Below are positions 24,841-36,969 of a DNA stretch of 64,000 nucleotides, piece after piece; positions within the stretch are counted from its first letter, which is position 1, and the number at the start of each line of letters is the position of its first letter. The DNA comes from Pelargonium tetragonum (taxonomy: Eukaryota; Streptophyta; Magnoliopsida; Geraniales; Geraniaceae). Made by a program: the position numbers and the translations under genes. Below the pieces are notes generated by a model, which saw only the letters and a list, made by a program, of their open reading frames with translations, had not been told where the DNA came from and searched no databases. The stretch is from positions 28,224 to 92,223 of the forward strand of contig JAYMTL010000079.1 in the NCBI GenBank assembly GCA_036897445.1. The letters are read 5' to 3'.

Positions 24841-25075
24841 TGAGTAGGTAGGGAGAAGTCTAAGCAAGGAGAAGAGATAAGAAATGTCTTGAGTACGCGT
24901 GTAAAGTAGATCCCTTAGGAAAGGTTAGAGCCCTTAAAAGTCTAATAAGAGGGCATAGCTCCAAAGAGTAAGACGATAAAGGGAGTCCATCTATAAGAAT
25001 TCTGGGTTCCACCAATCGAATAAAGTCTAGAGTTTGAAAGAAAAGAGGAATCGAAGTCTTGAAAGAAGAAAGAGT
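24841..25075 (+). repeat. Colinear diverged repeat, copy 1 (pair with 37.9 kb)
   Basis: GGAGAAGTCTAAGCAAGGA at 24852-24870 is identical to 37935-37953. It is followed in both copies, in the same order, by GAGTACG/TAGTACGAGTG, GTAAAG, GATC(C/T)C-TAGGAAAGGTT, a GATAAAG word, TAAGAATTCTGG-TTCCAC-AATC (24995-25018 and 38100-38123) and TTTGAAAG/CTGAAAG. Spacing between the two best-conserved words is 143 bp here and 165 bp there. It is an old duplication with indels. There is no frame or terminal structure. Confidence 0.65.
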
Positions 25076-25437
25076 AGAAATTCTTTTTTATTTTCTATTT
25101 ATAAGAGAAAGAGTGCTTGAGCTCTGAGTCTGAGAAGTGCTGTGGGATTAGAGATTAGAACTGTGCATTGTCTTAGTCGTTCTTTTAAGAAATTCATATC
25201 AAATGAAGTAAGTGATTAGGCCCTTAACCTGAATCAAAGAAGGAATTCCTTTCAAGAGGCAGTGAGGAGGTTTTTATAGTTCTGCTTATGGATCTTAAAG
25301 GGCCTTCTTCTAAAGTGAATCTAAAATCTATAATATTTAGGATAGTAGGGCAGGAAACAGAAAAAACTTAGTCAAAACTGATGTTAAAGATGCCTGGGAT
25401 AAAACCCTCAACTATAACGAGACTCTGGGTATAAACT
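25076..25437 (+). other. Purine/G-rich repeat-block sequence without a gene
   Basis: The block joins the colinear repeat to R1 copies. It is G-over-C on +, with AGTCTGAGAAGTGC-type words and no frame over 60 codons. Nothing further can be supported. Confidence 0.55.
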
Positions 25438-25525
25438 GAAGCATTGTTCTATTGAATCCTAAACAGGTTTCTTAGCTTTGGCTGGAAAATCTTTGGTTTC
25501 CTGTAATGAAGTAGTTGCTATTTTA
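25438..25525 (+). repeat. Dispersed repeat R1, copy at 25.4 kb
   Basis: GAAGCATTGTTCTATTGAATCCT (head), CAGGTTTCTTAGCTTTGGC (middle) and GAAGTAGTTGCTATTTT (tail) are in the standard R1 order. The head matches GCATTGTCTTATCGAATCC at 32518. No coding potential is seen. Confidence 0.55.
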
Positions 25526-26400
25526 CCAGTTTCTTTGTTACTGACTTTTGTATTCGTTTTATTGGGGTTAGAGGAGAGAGGGGCTATCTCGTAGTAAAGG
25601 AATTAGTCTATAGGAAGTAGAGGGTAACCGGGGATTCCTGTTGTTATGTGTCTTAGTCTTTAGTCTGTAGTTAGTATTTTAGGGGAGTCTAGGGTTAGTT
25701 CGTAAGTGCGTTGGATTTGAGTACTGAAGTCAATTCTGTAAAGAAGATGGGTTTCCTAAAAAAGAATAAAAACAACGAAATGTTGACTTTACAAGCTCTA
25801 TAGAGGATTCTCAATACTAAACTAAGGAAGGTCTTAAAAAGAAGACATTAGGGCTGTGAAAGAGTAATTAAAAAGGTACAGTCTTTTCGATAACGTTAAC
25901 GTAGGGATTCTTTACTTTGACACGTATTCCTGGGTTCTTATCCTTTGGGAGTCAAAGTTTTTCGTGGAAAGTCATTTTTAGATTAGACTTGAACGGGAGT
26001 ATCTTGATCTGGCTAAAAAGACAGTAAAAATTTCTTAGTTAAATTGGCTGAGAATAGGTTTTATAAGATAGATAATTACTCGATACCTCACTAAAGGAGA
26101 TTCTAGATATAAACTTCGTGTTTGGGTTGAAAAGTATAAAGAGGCGCTTTATAGTGTATGTTTCTTCGTTTCCAACTCTCAAGAAGCAGTTAAAGTTAAT
26201 AAAGTCGGATAATGCAACATTTTTCGTATTCCTTTGCTAGACCAAGTGTTAGAAGCTTTTACGTTTACAGAGATATAGATTGACTAGCCTTTCGGGTTAG
26301 GTTAATAAAGTTCAGTAGGTAACCCGGGCTTGTAGGTAGAATTTCTCAAGAAAGGGTTTATTCTGAAAAGAGGGGATCTTAAGGGCAGTAGTAAAGGCTA
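25526..26400 (+). other. G/T- and purine-rich repeat-block sequence
   Basis: No gene. An R2-like stretch lies near 26292-26350 (GTTAATAAAGTTCAGTAGGTAA, then GTAGGTAGAATTTCTCAAGAAAG), resembling the words after R2 at 37.25 kb and near 37.75 kb. Confidence 0.5.
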
Positions 26401-26520
26401 TTCTAGATAGTGCGGCATTATCTTATTGAATCTGTATTCCTTGTTTCTTTGACCGGAAAGCTTTTCCTTGATTATAAAAGTAATTCAGCAGCCGCGCCCT
26501 TTCGTTGCAGTGTATAGGCT
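26401..26520 (+). repeat. Dispersed repeat R1, best-preserved copy
   Basis: TTCTAGATAGTGCGGCATT, CTTATTGAATCTGTATTCC, GACCGGAAAG, AATTCAGCAG, and a tail CCTTTCGTTGCAGTGTATAGG. The tail matches 37021-37042 (CTCTTTCGTTGCAAGTGTAGAG), and GTATTCCT matches the same copy. It serves as reference for the R1 family. It is about 120 bp with no open frame and no terminal inverted repeats. Confidence 0.6.
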
Positions 26521-29500
26521 CTCCTCTGCTTTTAGTTTAGGTATGTAAAACTCTGTCTATCTCTAAGAGTATCAAACCCACCTTTATATGATAATGATCA
26601 AAACTTGCGGAATACCCAAGACTAGCATTAAAAACTTTCCCTTATATCTCTGCTTTTACTAAACTAAGAAAAAGAATTTAGGATTTCAATAAAAAGGGCC
26701 CCGGTCCCTTATAAAACCGGATTTCCTATAGCTTTCAGCTTACCCACCTAAGAAATTCTTTATTGACTTCTGTAACTTTCTTAATACTCAGAACTTGCAT
26801 CTTATGTCTTCTATTAGCTAGACTCTGTATCCCCGAATTTCGTATCTTGATAAAATTTCTTAGTCTTCAAACCCGTATCTTACTTGCTTGGGTCCCCCTT
26901 AAAAACCTTAACTTGCCTAAGATAAGTGTATAGTTTAAACGGAAAGGGGAATCCACTTTTGCCATATACTTAAAGGCTTTTCTCTAAGATAAGGCGGGTC
27001 AAACTCCCTTTATGTATCTCTTTTTTGAGCTTATACTTACGTTATATCATATGACTTTCTTTGCTTTCTTCTTTCTATTAACTTACCCCTTGTTATGAGC
27101 TTTCTGTATCTGTATACTTCTCCTTGGGACTGCTATGCCGGTCTTTACAGGGCTTTTTCTTACGAGTAGTAGACTCTTGCTAGTATTGTCTTAGTCTTAT
27201 GGTTCTTACGTTGCCTGGACTTACTCTATTTCTATGTCTTACTGGGTTTCATCAAACTAAACTAAGAGACAGAGCTGTAGAATTTTAGTGTAGTGAGTGG
27301 GAACGGGCTTTTAAGGAAGAAAGTGGGTACTCTTGGGGGTCCATTTCAACTCAATTAGATTCGTTTGTACTTCTTTAGTTTAGGGGTACCTTGTTTTTAA
27401 CAAGTATACTCTTATTTATCGCGAGTAGTCTAATAGCAGGGTATAAAAGGAATGAAAGACTTAGTAGGTTCCATGGGGGCTGCTTTGGAATACCAATTTT
27501 GTAAAAAGGGTGCTGTTTCTTATCTTTATAGTTAAGTATCTCTACCTCTACAGGACAGGAAAAGTGCTTAATTTGTGACATCTTGTTCTTTTTAATTAAG
27601 GGGCCCTGACTCTTAAAAAACTCTGGGTACACGGAGGTTTGACTCAAATAAGGTGAGAATTGTCTATATTCTTACAGAGAGACTTGATTCTCAACGAAAT
27701 CTTAAGTAGTCTAAAACCCGGAAAGGAAGACTTAACAAAGTCTACCTTTTGGGTTATAAAAAAGCGTATTACACTCACGACCTAAAAGTGCGAATAGAGG
27801 AGTTATCGCGAGACTTAACAAATTAAGGCTTTCCTGAGCTAAAGTTATAAGCAGAGTTCGGTAAAGAGTCAGTCTATTCTCTAGTGAATAATGTAAGAAT
27901 CTGCTTTTGCTGACAGTTATAAACCTTACTTACCTTTCTATTTAAAAGAGTCAAAGTTTACTCGATCTAATTTGAGAAAGCTCTTGACTCCAAAAATTTT
28001 TATAAAATTTAGGGGTTGTCCTAGGAAATTGCTACATTGTGCCTACTTTACTTACTCTTATTCTATTCTTATTTTTGAAATAGAAAAGATTTAGGCTTTG
28101 TTAACCCTGGTTAACAAGTACAAGAGCCTCTTAGATGATATACCGGATACCCGGATTCAGGAAGTAACTAAGAATTTCTTAGAGTCATAGATATCTTAGA
28201 TGGAAAAAAATTCCTTGGGCTTTAGTTCTTCCCTGACTTTTATTTGTAGCGAACTCCCAAAATTCTGATCTAAAAAAATCGAAGTATGATGCATTGTTTA
28301 ATTAGATTAGTACTTTCCTTCTTTTTCAGGCATCTCAAGCTGTAGTCTAATATTTAGTTCATCTCAGGGGTTTCGCTTTAAATAGTAGGAATTTGGTATT
28401 GTTCTAATTAATTAATCCAGATTCATTCTTTTTAAAACTTCCGTAATCTTGTTTTTATAAGTTAACTCCACTTTACTTTATTCTCAGCTTTCTTTAAAAA
28501 AGTAAATAAAAAAGAGTGGGAATTCGCTTTTTAAAGGTCTTTTTTTTTGAATAAGGTTAATAAAGCGCACCTTAGCCTATTCCCCGGAGTTAGTCAAATA
28601 TTAACAATTAGAATAATCTCGTAAAAAAGATTAAGAAAAACAAAACTAAGTTAAGAAGTGAAGAAGACTTTTGAAAAGGGATTTTCTTTCTATCCATAAG
28701 GCCTTTATATAGCTATCCTTTCTGTTCCTTGTCGCTAAGATTTTCTATTGCTTTTTAAATCTTAAATAGTAATACGGTAAGAAACTTTTAGATAAAGAAA
28801 GGCTTCTGGTTTTTTTATTCAATTCTATAAGAAAGGAAACCTATTGAAATTTTAATAGATAGGAAGTTCTTGTTGTATTAGTTGACTTCTTTCATTCAAG
28901 GCAAAACAATTTTAGAATCAAAATTCTGAGTTCAAGTATCACACTATTCTAACTAGAAGAGAATTCCGGTACTCTTTAATAAAGAAAAAGAAAGGATTCT
29001 CCTTAAAAATTGCCTGATATTACGAGTTCTTTTAACTAAGTATTAAGTTCTCAGACTAATAAACCTCTAAAAAACTCAGTCAAAAGCCAGTACCCCAGAC
29101 TTTTTTTTTTTTCAAACTCGAATGTAATATCAAGGATAAGATCTTTACATTAAATACTACAGCTAAAAATCCGAGCTTTTTATTAGCTCCTGTTAATGAA
29201 AAAAACAAATTAGATCTTCCGAGCTCTAAGTCCGAAGTAACTACACGAAAAAGGAGCCCTCGTGTTTTTAGTAATCCATTTTCATTCTCTTTTTTAGATT
29301 CTTGTTTTAGATGCTGCAATACTCTTAAGTACGTTTACTTGAAACTTAATAGAGACCCGAGTCCCTCTGTGAAGCATTGTAACAAAGTTCTTTATACTTC
29401 CCGTAATTGTTGAATACTAAAGACCCCTTGTAGAAAAAAAGGAACTTAACCCAGTTTTCATTTGGGTTAAATAGGTAGGCGCTCTATTAAAGATAAAGAA

Positions 29501-30927
29501 TGATAATTGCTATTTACTTTTCTTGATTACAGGACTGAAAACCCTGCAGCTCCCAACTGGATTAGTGAGTTAGCCTTAGAGGGGTTCTCTTTCTATTGAA
29601 GGGAAAATCCGAAGTGAAAATCCTTTTTTAGAGTCTAACTGGGAGCCGCTCTCGTAAAGTCAAAATTACTTAGATAGAATTAGAAAAGGTTCAAGGTTAC
29701 TAGAGTCTTTACTGAATCTGTTACCTGAAAATGCATATTATTAACCACGGTTCTAATCGTATTCCTTTTTAGGTTCAAGTCCTGCAAGAGTACTTATCAA
29801 AGCACTCTGTACTAGAAAGGTTTTGCGTTAATTTAAGTTTGAGTTCAAAGCTCAGTTTAGAATTAACTAAAAAAGAGAAAGACAGAGATAAGAGCCAAGA
29901 GTCGTCTTGCTTTTTCCGTGCCTAGCTTTTGGAATTTTACAAGCATGACTCATCTCAAAAATTCTAGAGTCAAGTGGAAATCACATGGTTTACGCTTCTC
30001 GACTTTATCTTTTTTAAGAAGCCCCTTTTGTAGTACCAAGAGGTAAAGACTCCTTAAAAATTCCCTTCATGAAATTCATAACGAGCCAGCCTTCTCAGCT
30101 CAACCCCTTCAAATTGCCGGGATACATGATAATAAGGATCTCGTTCAAATTTGAGGGTACAATTCTAGTAAAAAGAAATGAAACAAAGGCGACTGACCGC
30201 CCTTAACAATAAAAAAGGACTTCTTTTTTGCCTATACCCAAGCTCGGCTCCTATAGATTAGGTGATGAAGCATTTTTTTCTAAAAACTCGATACCAATTC
30301 TAAAGTTAAGGTAGACTTTTAGGGATTTAACATGTATAGCCGGACTCCTTTTTCTTAACAAACTCCCTGTCAAACCTATGGAATTCTATCTCAAAACAAA
30401 AGAAGGCTCAAACTCCTGAAACTGAAGTGCTTACCATTTAGGTTAGGGATATAAGATTCTACTTTGAAGTCAACCCTCAGAATAAGAATCACTCGGGATA
30501 AAGAATTTTGTTTCTTTAGATCTATAACCTCTACCCCTATTTAGTTCAAATCCCCCAAAACTCTATTAACAAATCAAGTTCTACCTTTATACTTGGAAAC
30601 AAAGTAGCATAAATACTCCTGAATTTCTTAATTGAATTGAATGAAAGACTTCTTAAACAGTCAAAGCTAAGAAAAAGGAAGGCATATCCATTCAAACTCT
30701 AGGTTTGCTTCTACAAATACAGGAAAAAGGGGAACTCTCCCTAGATAAACTTGTATCAATTTCTTAAATATCTTCAGAAAACTAACTAACGCTACACTTC
30801 AGAAAGTCTTGAGAAACAAAAAACTCCACCTTTATTGGTAAAAGGCTCTTTCGATCTAGTAAAAACCCCGGAATCTTACTTCGTATGCCCTTTTTGAAAA
30901 CCTATACTGCGAGCCCCCTAGATTTAA
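26521..30927. other. Non-coding stretch, no gene seen
   Basis: About 4.4 kb without a supportable gene. It contains a 90-codon minus frame (27375-27647), among the longest in the window: Lys/Pro/Ile-rich, two internal Met, no domain, and a length expected by chance in this composition. One T-arm-like word occurs at 29771-29795. GGR-N-YCC words include 27598-27607 and 29251-29260. Confidence 0.65.
29771..29797 (+). pseudogene. tRNA T-arm-like fragment
   Basis: TTTAGGTTCAAGTCCTGC forms a T-stem with four of five pairs (one G-T) around TTCAAGT, like the T-arm of Lys- or Tyr-type tRNAs. ATTATTAACCACGG upstream could be a decayed anticodon region but forms no stem. Fragment only. Confidence 0.35.
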
Positions 30928-31090
30928 GCTACTCCTCCTAATCAAATCTTTCTATTTATAAAAGACAGACAAGAAACGCGCATATAAGTAAGAGCAACCC
31001 CTGACTTGAATGTAAAAGAATGCCCGATCAAATGAAGCCCTGGGTCTCTTCAGATTCAGTAGAACAAGACCAGAATATCTATCTAGAATG
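30928..31090 (-). repeat. Dispersed repeat R1, minus-strand copy, beside an R3 word
   Basis: On the minus strand, from 31090 downward: ATTCTAGATAGATATTCTGG, CTTGTTCTACTGAATCTG, then about 60 bp later GTCAGGGGTTGCTCTTACTTA. This gives R1 head, GAATCTG and tail in the correct order. A CTACTCCTCCTAATCAAAT word of family R3 lies at 30928-30947 on +. This is the only clear R1 copy on the minus strand, and it sits in a block with C over G on +, the mirror of the purine/G-rich blocks holding the others. Confidence 0.5.
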
Positions 31091-32501
31091 CCAATTCTTT
31101 CTAATTTGGGTACTCAGTCAAAGCCCCGTTTGACCCATTTACCATCAAGATTGACGAGAGACTTCTCTAACCTACTTCCTTAGATCTATCTCTCCTTTGT
31201 GATTTGTGACCCGACTCTAGTTCTTTCTTTAGTAAACTGACTCGCTTAGAAATTGATAGGTACTTATTCTTGCTCCTAAACACCTCCTCAACCATTTCAG
31301 ATTGAGAGCTATACCAGAACTCTGTGTCACTAGCTTACTAACTGTCCGCTATCTAGTTAGTACAAACTTCAAACTCTAAAGAATAAAAGAAAAAAGTTCT
31401 ATCTCATACTCCGAAACGTAAAAACAAGAGCTGCACCTTCGTTTACTACCCTGATCACTTTAAAACTCCCTTCACCGGCCGGAATAAATATAGAAAAGAC
31501 AGTCACTCAAGAGGGTGATAATCATCCCAACTCCTAGGTCAGACAGGAAAAAGGATCCCCTTCCTTTCATATTTGACTGCATTACTCAATCCTAACTAAC
31601 TAGACTCTTGCCACATTCCCTTTTGACTTGCTGAGAGAGCTGCCCATAGACCCATAACTTTCCTTTAAGTACACCCCCCCAAAATTTTCTTCTTCATAAA
31701 CTAAAAGCGAAGGATTTTCTTAGGGAAACAACCTTAACTTATTCGCTGTAAACGCACTCACTTCAACTTAGTTTACAGTATCTGGAGAAATCCTGCCAAC
31801 CTGGAAATATTAGAAAGGAACCTACCTTGAAAAAGGACTATCTCCAGCCCGTATAAACTAGTCAATTTGCCTTAGACTTAGACCTGTACTCGTCAAAACC
31901 TAAAATCTACTAAAAGATCTGCAATAAGGTACCCCTTAAGATTAAGAAGACTTTCTTAACCAGCCTTAAGGGGCCCTTGCTATATCCATCCAACTAAGGA
32001 AAGCTCTAATCTAAGATAGTAGACCTGTAAAATCCCGGATCTAAGACTCTCTATCTTCAAATCACCTGCCGACTCTAGGTCCCTTTTTTTTATATAGTTA
32101 TGAAACTCCCTGAAACTGGAAACCTACTAAACAGGAACACACTAAAATTGACATTAGAAAGAAATGCTTCCCAGAAACGACAAATAGAACTAGGATCTTA
32201 CTTAAAAAAAGAGGCTTTAGTTACAAAATCTATATACTTTTGACTCTTATATATAATATAAAACGGGATTTCTTATTTGAATCCCTACGGCTCGACATAT
32301 TGGAAATTAGAAGACTCCTATCTTCCCTAGAAACCTCCTACTAAGAAGGTGACAGCTGCCTATCCTGCTAATACAAAGTCAACAGAATACAAAAACAAGG
32401 TAAGTATAAGAGTGTTGAATAAAGAAAAAAGGAATACGAAAGAGACTGAATCCTGTCAAATAGAAAAAAAGACCCTTAAAGTTATACGAAGAGCATAAAA
32501 A
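31091..32501. other. C-over-G non-coding block
   Basis: No gene. The + strand has many CTCC, CCTA and ACTC words to about 31.9 kb and looks like the reverse complement of the G-rich repeat blocks. It contains no frame over 60 codons. A GGGGCCC near-palindrome lies at 31968-31978. Confidence 0.6.
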
Positions 32502-32620
32502 ACTCTAGATAGCAATGCGGCATTGTCTTATCGAATCCCTAATCTGTTTTATTTACTAGATTTTAGTTGAAAAGGATTTTCTTATTATATATATAAATAG
32601 GAGTTGCTCTTGTTCTTGCA
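32502..32620 (+). repeat. Dispersed repeat R1, copy at 32.5 kb
   Basis: CTCTAGATAGCAATGCGGCA, TTGTCTTATCGAATCCC, a diverged middle, then GGAGTTGCTCTTGTTCTTGC. The head matches the 16.4 and 26.4 kb copies, and the tail matches the GAGTTGCTCTT of others. An ATATATATAT run has been inserted or expanded just before the tail. Confidence 0.55.
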
Positions 32621-34431
32621 TGTTCCTCTGTTCTGTTTCTTGCTTTCATTAATTTTAGTTCAGTCTTTTTCAGCCGAGAGACATAGGTATCGTAAGATTT
32701 TATAATAAAAGTTAAAGTTTCCTTTTTTAAAAATTATTAGGAACTTATACTGTAAAGAAGAAGCGCTTACTTTTCTTTATTTTACCCTATCCACAAGGTT
32801 TTTTGTGTACTAAAACTTAAAGTTCCATCTCGGTTTTTCATAAAGAATTTTCTAAGGGTTGCTTATTCGGGAAAATAATCAAGGGCTCCTGAAATAGAAA
32901 CTATAAACCCTTAATTATTTATAAATAGACTATTATAGCTTTTGGCATGGACATTTACTAATTTCTATAGGAGTCCCTTTCTCTACCCCAGTACAAGTTA
33001 CTAAAATACCTTAGACTTCCTAAACTGGTTATCTCAGTATAAATCCAGGTTTCGTACAAAGCCCCTTTCGTTAATGATAAAAAGCAAAAAGATGATAAAT
33101 AGACCCTACCCGCGATTCGCCTATCGTGTTCCCTTAGGATTGCCTCAGTATGCCGCCATCAATATCTTATAGAAAAAGAGGGGAACCCTCCTTTTTAGTG
33201 GACTTTTTGCCTTAGATCTCCCTTAACCCCTGCTCCAGTACTAGTATAGTAAAGTTTAAATAAAAGAATTCAGCATCATTACCCACTTGGTTATAGATAT
33301 AGATTAAAAAAGACAGCATAGCTCGAAGTCAAATAAAGTTATACAGTATTTTCATTATAGCTACACAAGTAGGGCTCCAAGAAAAGGAGTGCTTTATGAA
33401 ATGGATTGGAAATACCTAGTAAGAACCTAAATAAAAAGGGCTCAGGAACCCCCGTTTAGTTTCAATTCCAATATTTATAGACTGTCGACTGAATTTCATC
33501 ATTTTGTTTGCTTTCCTTTTCGAAAGCTTCACCCACGTTCTGTATAGCCTTCTCGTGGATGTGTTATTCTTTAACTCAATACTTTGCTTTTTTGTGTTTT
33601 TTTAGAACTCATTAATAAATATCTATTATACTTTTCAAGTTATAAAAAAGAGAGACGCTTTCTGTCAAGTGTGTATAATTTATACTCATATATTCCCTTT
33701 TTAGCTGGATTATTAATTGTAAAACTTAACTTAGGTTCTTCTACTTTATCTTATTTATCATAGTATATATTCTTTTTCCATTCCCTTGGATTTCTTTTTG
33801 ATAAAAGAGACTTTTTCCTGGGTCGGCTGTGGCTTTGGAGTATAAGGAAAGTCTTACCAACTAGTCAACTAGGAAGGGCTTTCTGCATGTCCTGCTCTGA
33901 AAAAAGCAATTAAGCACGGAAGAAGCTTATGAGTTTCGAAGCCGGAGGATACAGAGTTTATGCTTTTCGAGATTTACTATTCCTTTGTCCTAAGAGTAAA
34001 AAAGTAGGACAGGAATGCTCAAGTTTTTTTATGCCTGGAGAATCCTGCTTATTCAAAGTATCGAATTTTGGATTCTTTTTCTTTCTATTCTGAATAGCGC
34101 CCACAAAATAGAGGAAGGTTCGGGGCTAAAATTTCTCCTTAAAGAAAGTTTAGCTTTTTCTACGATCTGTAAAAGTATAATCTTCTTTTTTGATAGCCAA
34201 CTTCCCATTTCTTCAATCAAGTTATCTTGGAGCTGTACAATTTTGGCGGGATACCTTTCAAGAATCTTTTAGTAATTTTCTAAGTTCCTTTTTACGTTTT
34301 TTAATGCTGAAGGTAGACTTTCTTATTTAAAAGTGGGTCAAGAGAATAAGAAAATAAAAAGTATCCTAATAGCCTAATAGACTAATAGATGTTATTTCTT
34401 TCTTATAATATTAGATATAGATATTAGATAT
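32621..34431. other. Non-coding stretch, no gene seen
   Basis: The 85-codon + frame at 34015-34272 is Leu/Ile/Phe-rich with no motif and ends in a T-rich tract. I regard it as chance. Nothing else is supportable. Confidence 0.6.
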
Positions 34432-34516
34432 AGAGGGATCGCTGAGTGGCTTAAGGCATTACTAAATCAACATGCAAAAGACCTTTGTATCGTGAGTTCA
34501 AATCTCACCGCCTCCA
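34432..34516 (+). pseudogene. tRNA-Ser(GCU) relic, anticodon arm deleted
   Basis: The D-arm GCTGAGTGGCTTAAGGCATT is as I remember it in plant mitochondrial trnS(GCU). Next come ACTAAATCAACATGCAAAAG and TTTGTATC of the long variable arm, then a perfect T-arm GTGAG/CTCAC around TTCAAAT, and the acceptor 3' strand CGCCTCC with discriminator A. Compared with the usual form, about five bases of the 5' anticodon stem and the G of the GCT anticodon are gone, so no anticodon stem forms. The acceptor AGAGGGA/CGCCTCC has four pairs with mismatches at 1-72, 6-67 and 7-66. The minus-strand copy at 63084-63157 keeps the GCT anticodon but has lost the D-arm, so each copy keeps what the other lost. Confidence 0.78.
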
Positions 34517-36194
34517 AGCGAAAAAGGATTTTGATAACTTTATCGCTAGGGACAAAGTCCGTGACAGTACCAAGGTAAAAGTCATGAATTAAAAGACACA
34601 GGCAAAAAAAATAGACTAACTATAAAAAGAATTCAGGAGTTTAAGCAGCCCTTTCTTTATAGTAAGATAAAAAGTGCTCCGGGTTTACTCAAATTGTATA
34701 GAAGAGGAGCCCTTTTAAGATAAAAACTTACTAGACCAGAATATAATGACTAGTAAAAGGCTCATTAAATGAAAAAGGACATTTATAAAAAAAGAGTAGT
34801 AAGACCCTAAAAAGAGCATGATATACGGAAATGAAACCTTAAGAGAAGTGTTTTTACTCATCAAGGTTATCACTGGTTACTCTTAAAATCCGGGCAAAGA
34901 CAAAGAATTGAGAATTATAAGAGGCCCCTAATAAAGCAAGAACGGGAAGTCTACCTCTGTCAGCAAAAGTTCTTCCTATATAAGGCTCTCGTTTCTAGTA
35001 AAAAGGAATTTCCTGATATAATAAAATTATCGGCGCTACGCTCAACACTGAGGTAAAAGGCCGAAGTAATCCCTATTTCTCTAAAAAGCTATAGCCTACT
35101 CTTAAGAGCCTCCGTAATAAAGTAACCCCTTGTTAAGTTTAAGTTGGGATTTCTGTCAATAAATAAAGGAAGAAGTAGCTACCTCTGTCCTATTTCTTTC
35201 TCAGGAGGATCTTGTGTATCAAATAAGAGATAATATCTTAACTTGAAGGGGAATTCTTCCTTAGCAGTCAAATTTTTATCCAATTTAAAAAGAAAAAGAA
35301 TACTACCTAAAAGACTTAGACTTTTTAATTGGGAAGTCTATAGTCAGGGTAATGAAAACCCGTTTAGTTAAATTTAAGATTAGGAGTTATAGCCCATAAA
35401 TAAAAAAAGAAAAGAACAAGAGAAGTAGTAACTGAGTGAGTGTGGGTTTATATCGCATACAGGTACTACCATGAAACTATAAGACTATAACCTCCTAAAC
35501 TAAAAAGTCGACTTGGTAAGGTGGATACTATCCTATTTCTATACTATAAAGGCTTGACCCTTTGAATTGATAAGCTGCATAACACACTGGGTAAGAAAAC
35601 CTAGACTAATGAATACAACTTGCCCTTAGGTATTAGAAACCAATCTACTAGACTAGATATACGCTAAGAAAGTAGCTTCCCTTACTAGACGACTCCACTC
35701 CTCAAGTTCCCTTTAGTACTAGGCTGCTCCTGTTCCTATAAAGTCCTATCCTCCGAATCGATAAAGGCACAGTGCTGAATCTATTATAGAGAGAGACTTT
35801 CTTTTTCTTTTTTATAGAGTCATCTTCCTTTTTATAGGTATAGGGGCCCAAAGACCAAAGAGAAGCTCCACTTTCTATTTCCAAGGTATTTCGTACATTT
35901 TTATTTGTTTACATACGGGTGGACTCCTTTTTCTGGAATGAAAGCAAGTCAGTAAAAGTAGCAGATGCTGGCTACCTAAAGTTCCAGGTATCAATTCTGG
36001 AGTCTATAATAGAAGCACCTAGCAAACCTTTTTCCTCGGTTGACGGAATACAATCCGTTTCTATAAGTCAGGATTTCGCCTAGCCGGTTATTGATAAAGG
36101 ATAATGAGAATTCTTAATCCGAGTAAAGATATTACAAGTGAACTCTTGACTTGCTCTTGGGTTTTCAAGTATATATCTTTCCTAGATTTTCGGG
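34517..36194. other. Non-coding stretch, no gene seen
   Basis: No gene; the only frame over 60 codons (60-codon minus frame near 35.8 kb) has no motif. A GGAGCCC near-palindrome lies at 34704-34716. Confidence 0.65.
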
Positions 36195-36240
36195 TTAAGG
36201 GAGTCTGTAGGTTAATTGAAGGTTTTCTTAAAAAGTACTA
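36195..36240 (+). repeat. Dispersed repeat R2, copy at 36.2 kb
   Basis: GGTTAAGGGAGTCTGTAGG is a diverged R2 core. The 28 bp at 36207-36234 are identical to 39503-39530 (starting GTAGGTTAATTGAAGG and ending TTCTTAAAAA). Exact identity inside a diverged family suggests a recent conversion or copying event. Confidence 0.65.
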
Positions 36241-36349
36241 AGCATAGCCCCGATCACACTAAAGCAAGGGATTAAAAAAAGAAAAAGCACTGGGAAAGGG
36301 CGATTAAGGTAAATATACAAGTACCCGAGCTTGACATTTTAGGTATAAA

Positions 36350-36430
36350 CGAGGGTGTTATCTGACTGAATCTGTCTTCCTGTCTTATGAGCTTTAGGAA
36401 GTCCCCGGTTTCTTGAAGGAGTTGCTTTTA
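36350..36430 (+). repeat. Dispersed repeat R1, copy at 36.35 kb
   Basis: GAGGGTGTTATCTGACTGAATCTG, TCTTCCTG, TGAGCTTTAGGAAG, and tail GAAGGAGTTGCTTTTA. The order is as in R1, with a diverged head. It lies about 110 bp after an R2 copy. Confidence 0.5.
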
Positions 36431-36969
36431 TAGGTTTTTGGGTATTCAATATTCAGAGAGTCAAGGAGTTTGACAGCTGTGGGGGAAAAGCCAAAGCCCA
36501 ATTCTTGATAAAAGATGAAAGTTTATGGGTAGGTTAAGCTTTTTCTTAAGGGGTTACAGAATCCAGGTATACAAAATTTGGGTGGTTATAAACTAGGGAC
36601 TCCCTTCTGTTTTAAGAAGCATTTCAAAATTAAGGAGATTGACTTTTAAAGCATAGGTTTGACGGAATAAAATCCATTAATAAGTCTTTCGTATAGCTAG
36701 TTCTTAACAAAGTCGAGGTCAGTCAATTTTATAGGGGGCGTTGATTATAGGAGGTATATATAATAGGCAGCAATGGGAAGTTTTCTAGGTTTTTTCAACT
36801 TCATGGGAGGGAGGAAGGGGCTCGTAATAGTAGTAGTGTAGGTTAGTAGGTATTCTCAAAAAAAGAAGAAACGGGATAGGAAAGTCAAACCGGTCTATAG
36901 GTACTTAATTGGCATTGGTGATAGTTGACACTTTAAGCATTCCGGCTAGTAAGTAGCTTTAGGATTCTT
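36431..36969 (+). other. Purine/G-rich repeat-block sequence
   Basis: No gene. Contains GTTAGTAGGTATTCTC (near 36841), which resembles the words following R2 elsewhere. Confidence 0.5.

Noticed and set aside
26484-26497. CAGCAGCCGCG string, like the conserved 530 loop of small-subunit rRNA
   Set aside because: The match is only about ten bases, it lies inside R1, and the surrounding bases do not resemble rRNA.
27375-27647. A 90-codon minus-strand frame, the longest ATG frame in the window
   Set aside because: It has no family resemblance, no neighbouring gene and no support from composition. A frame of this length is expected somewhere in 64 kb of A+T-rich non-coding DNA read in six frames.
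34015-34272. An 85-codon hydrophobic + frame suggestive of a small membrane protein
   Set aside because: The hydrophobicity follows from T-rich sequence. There is no charged-residue pattern or known respiratory-chain motif.
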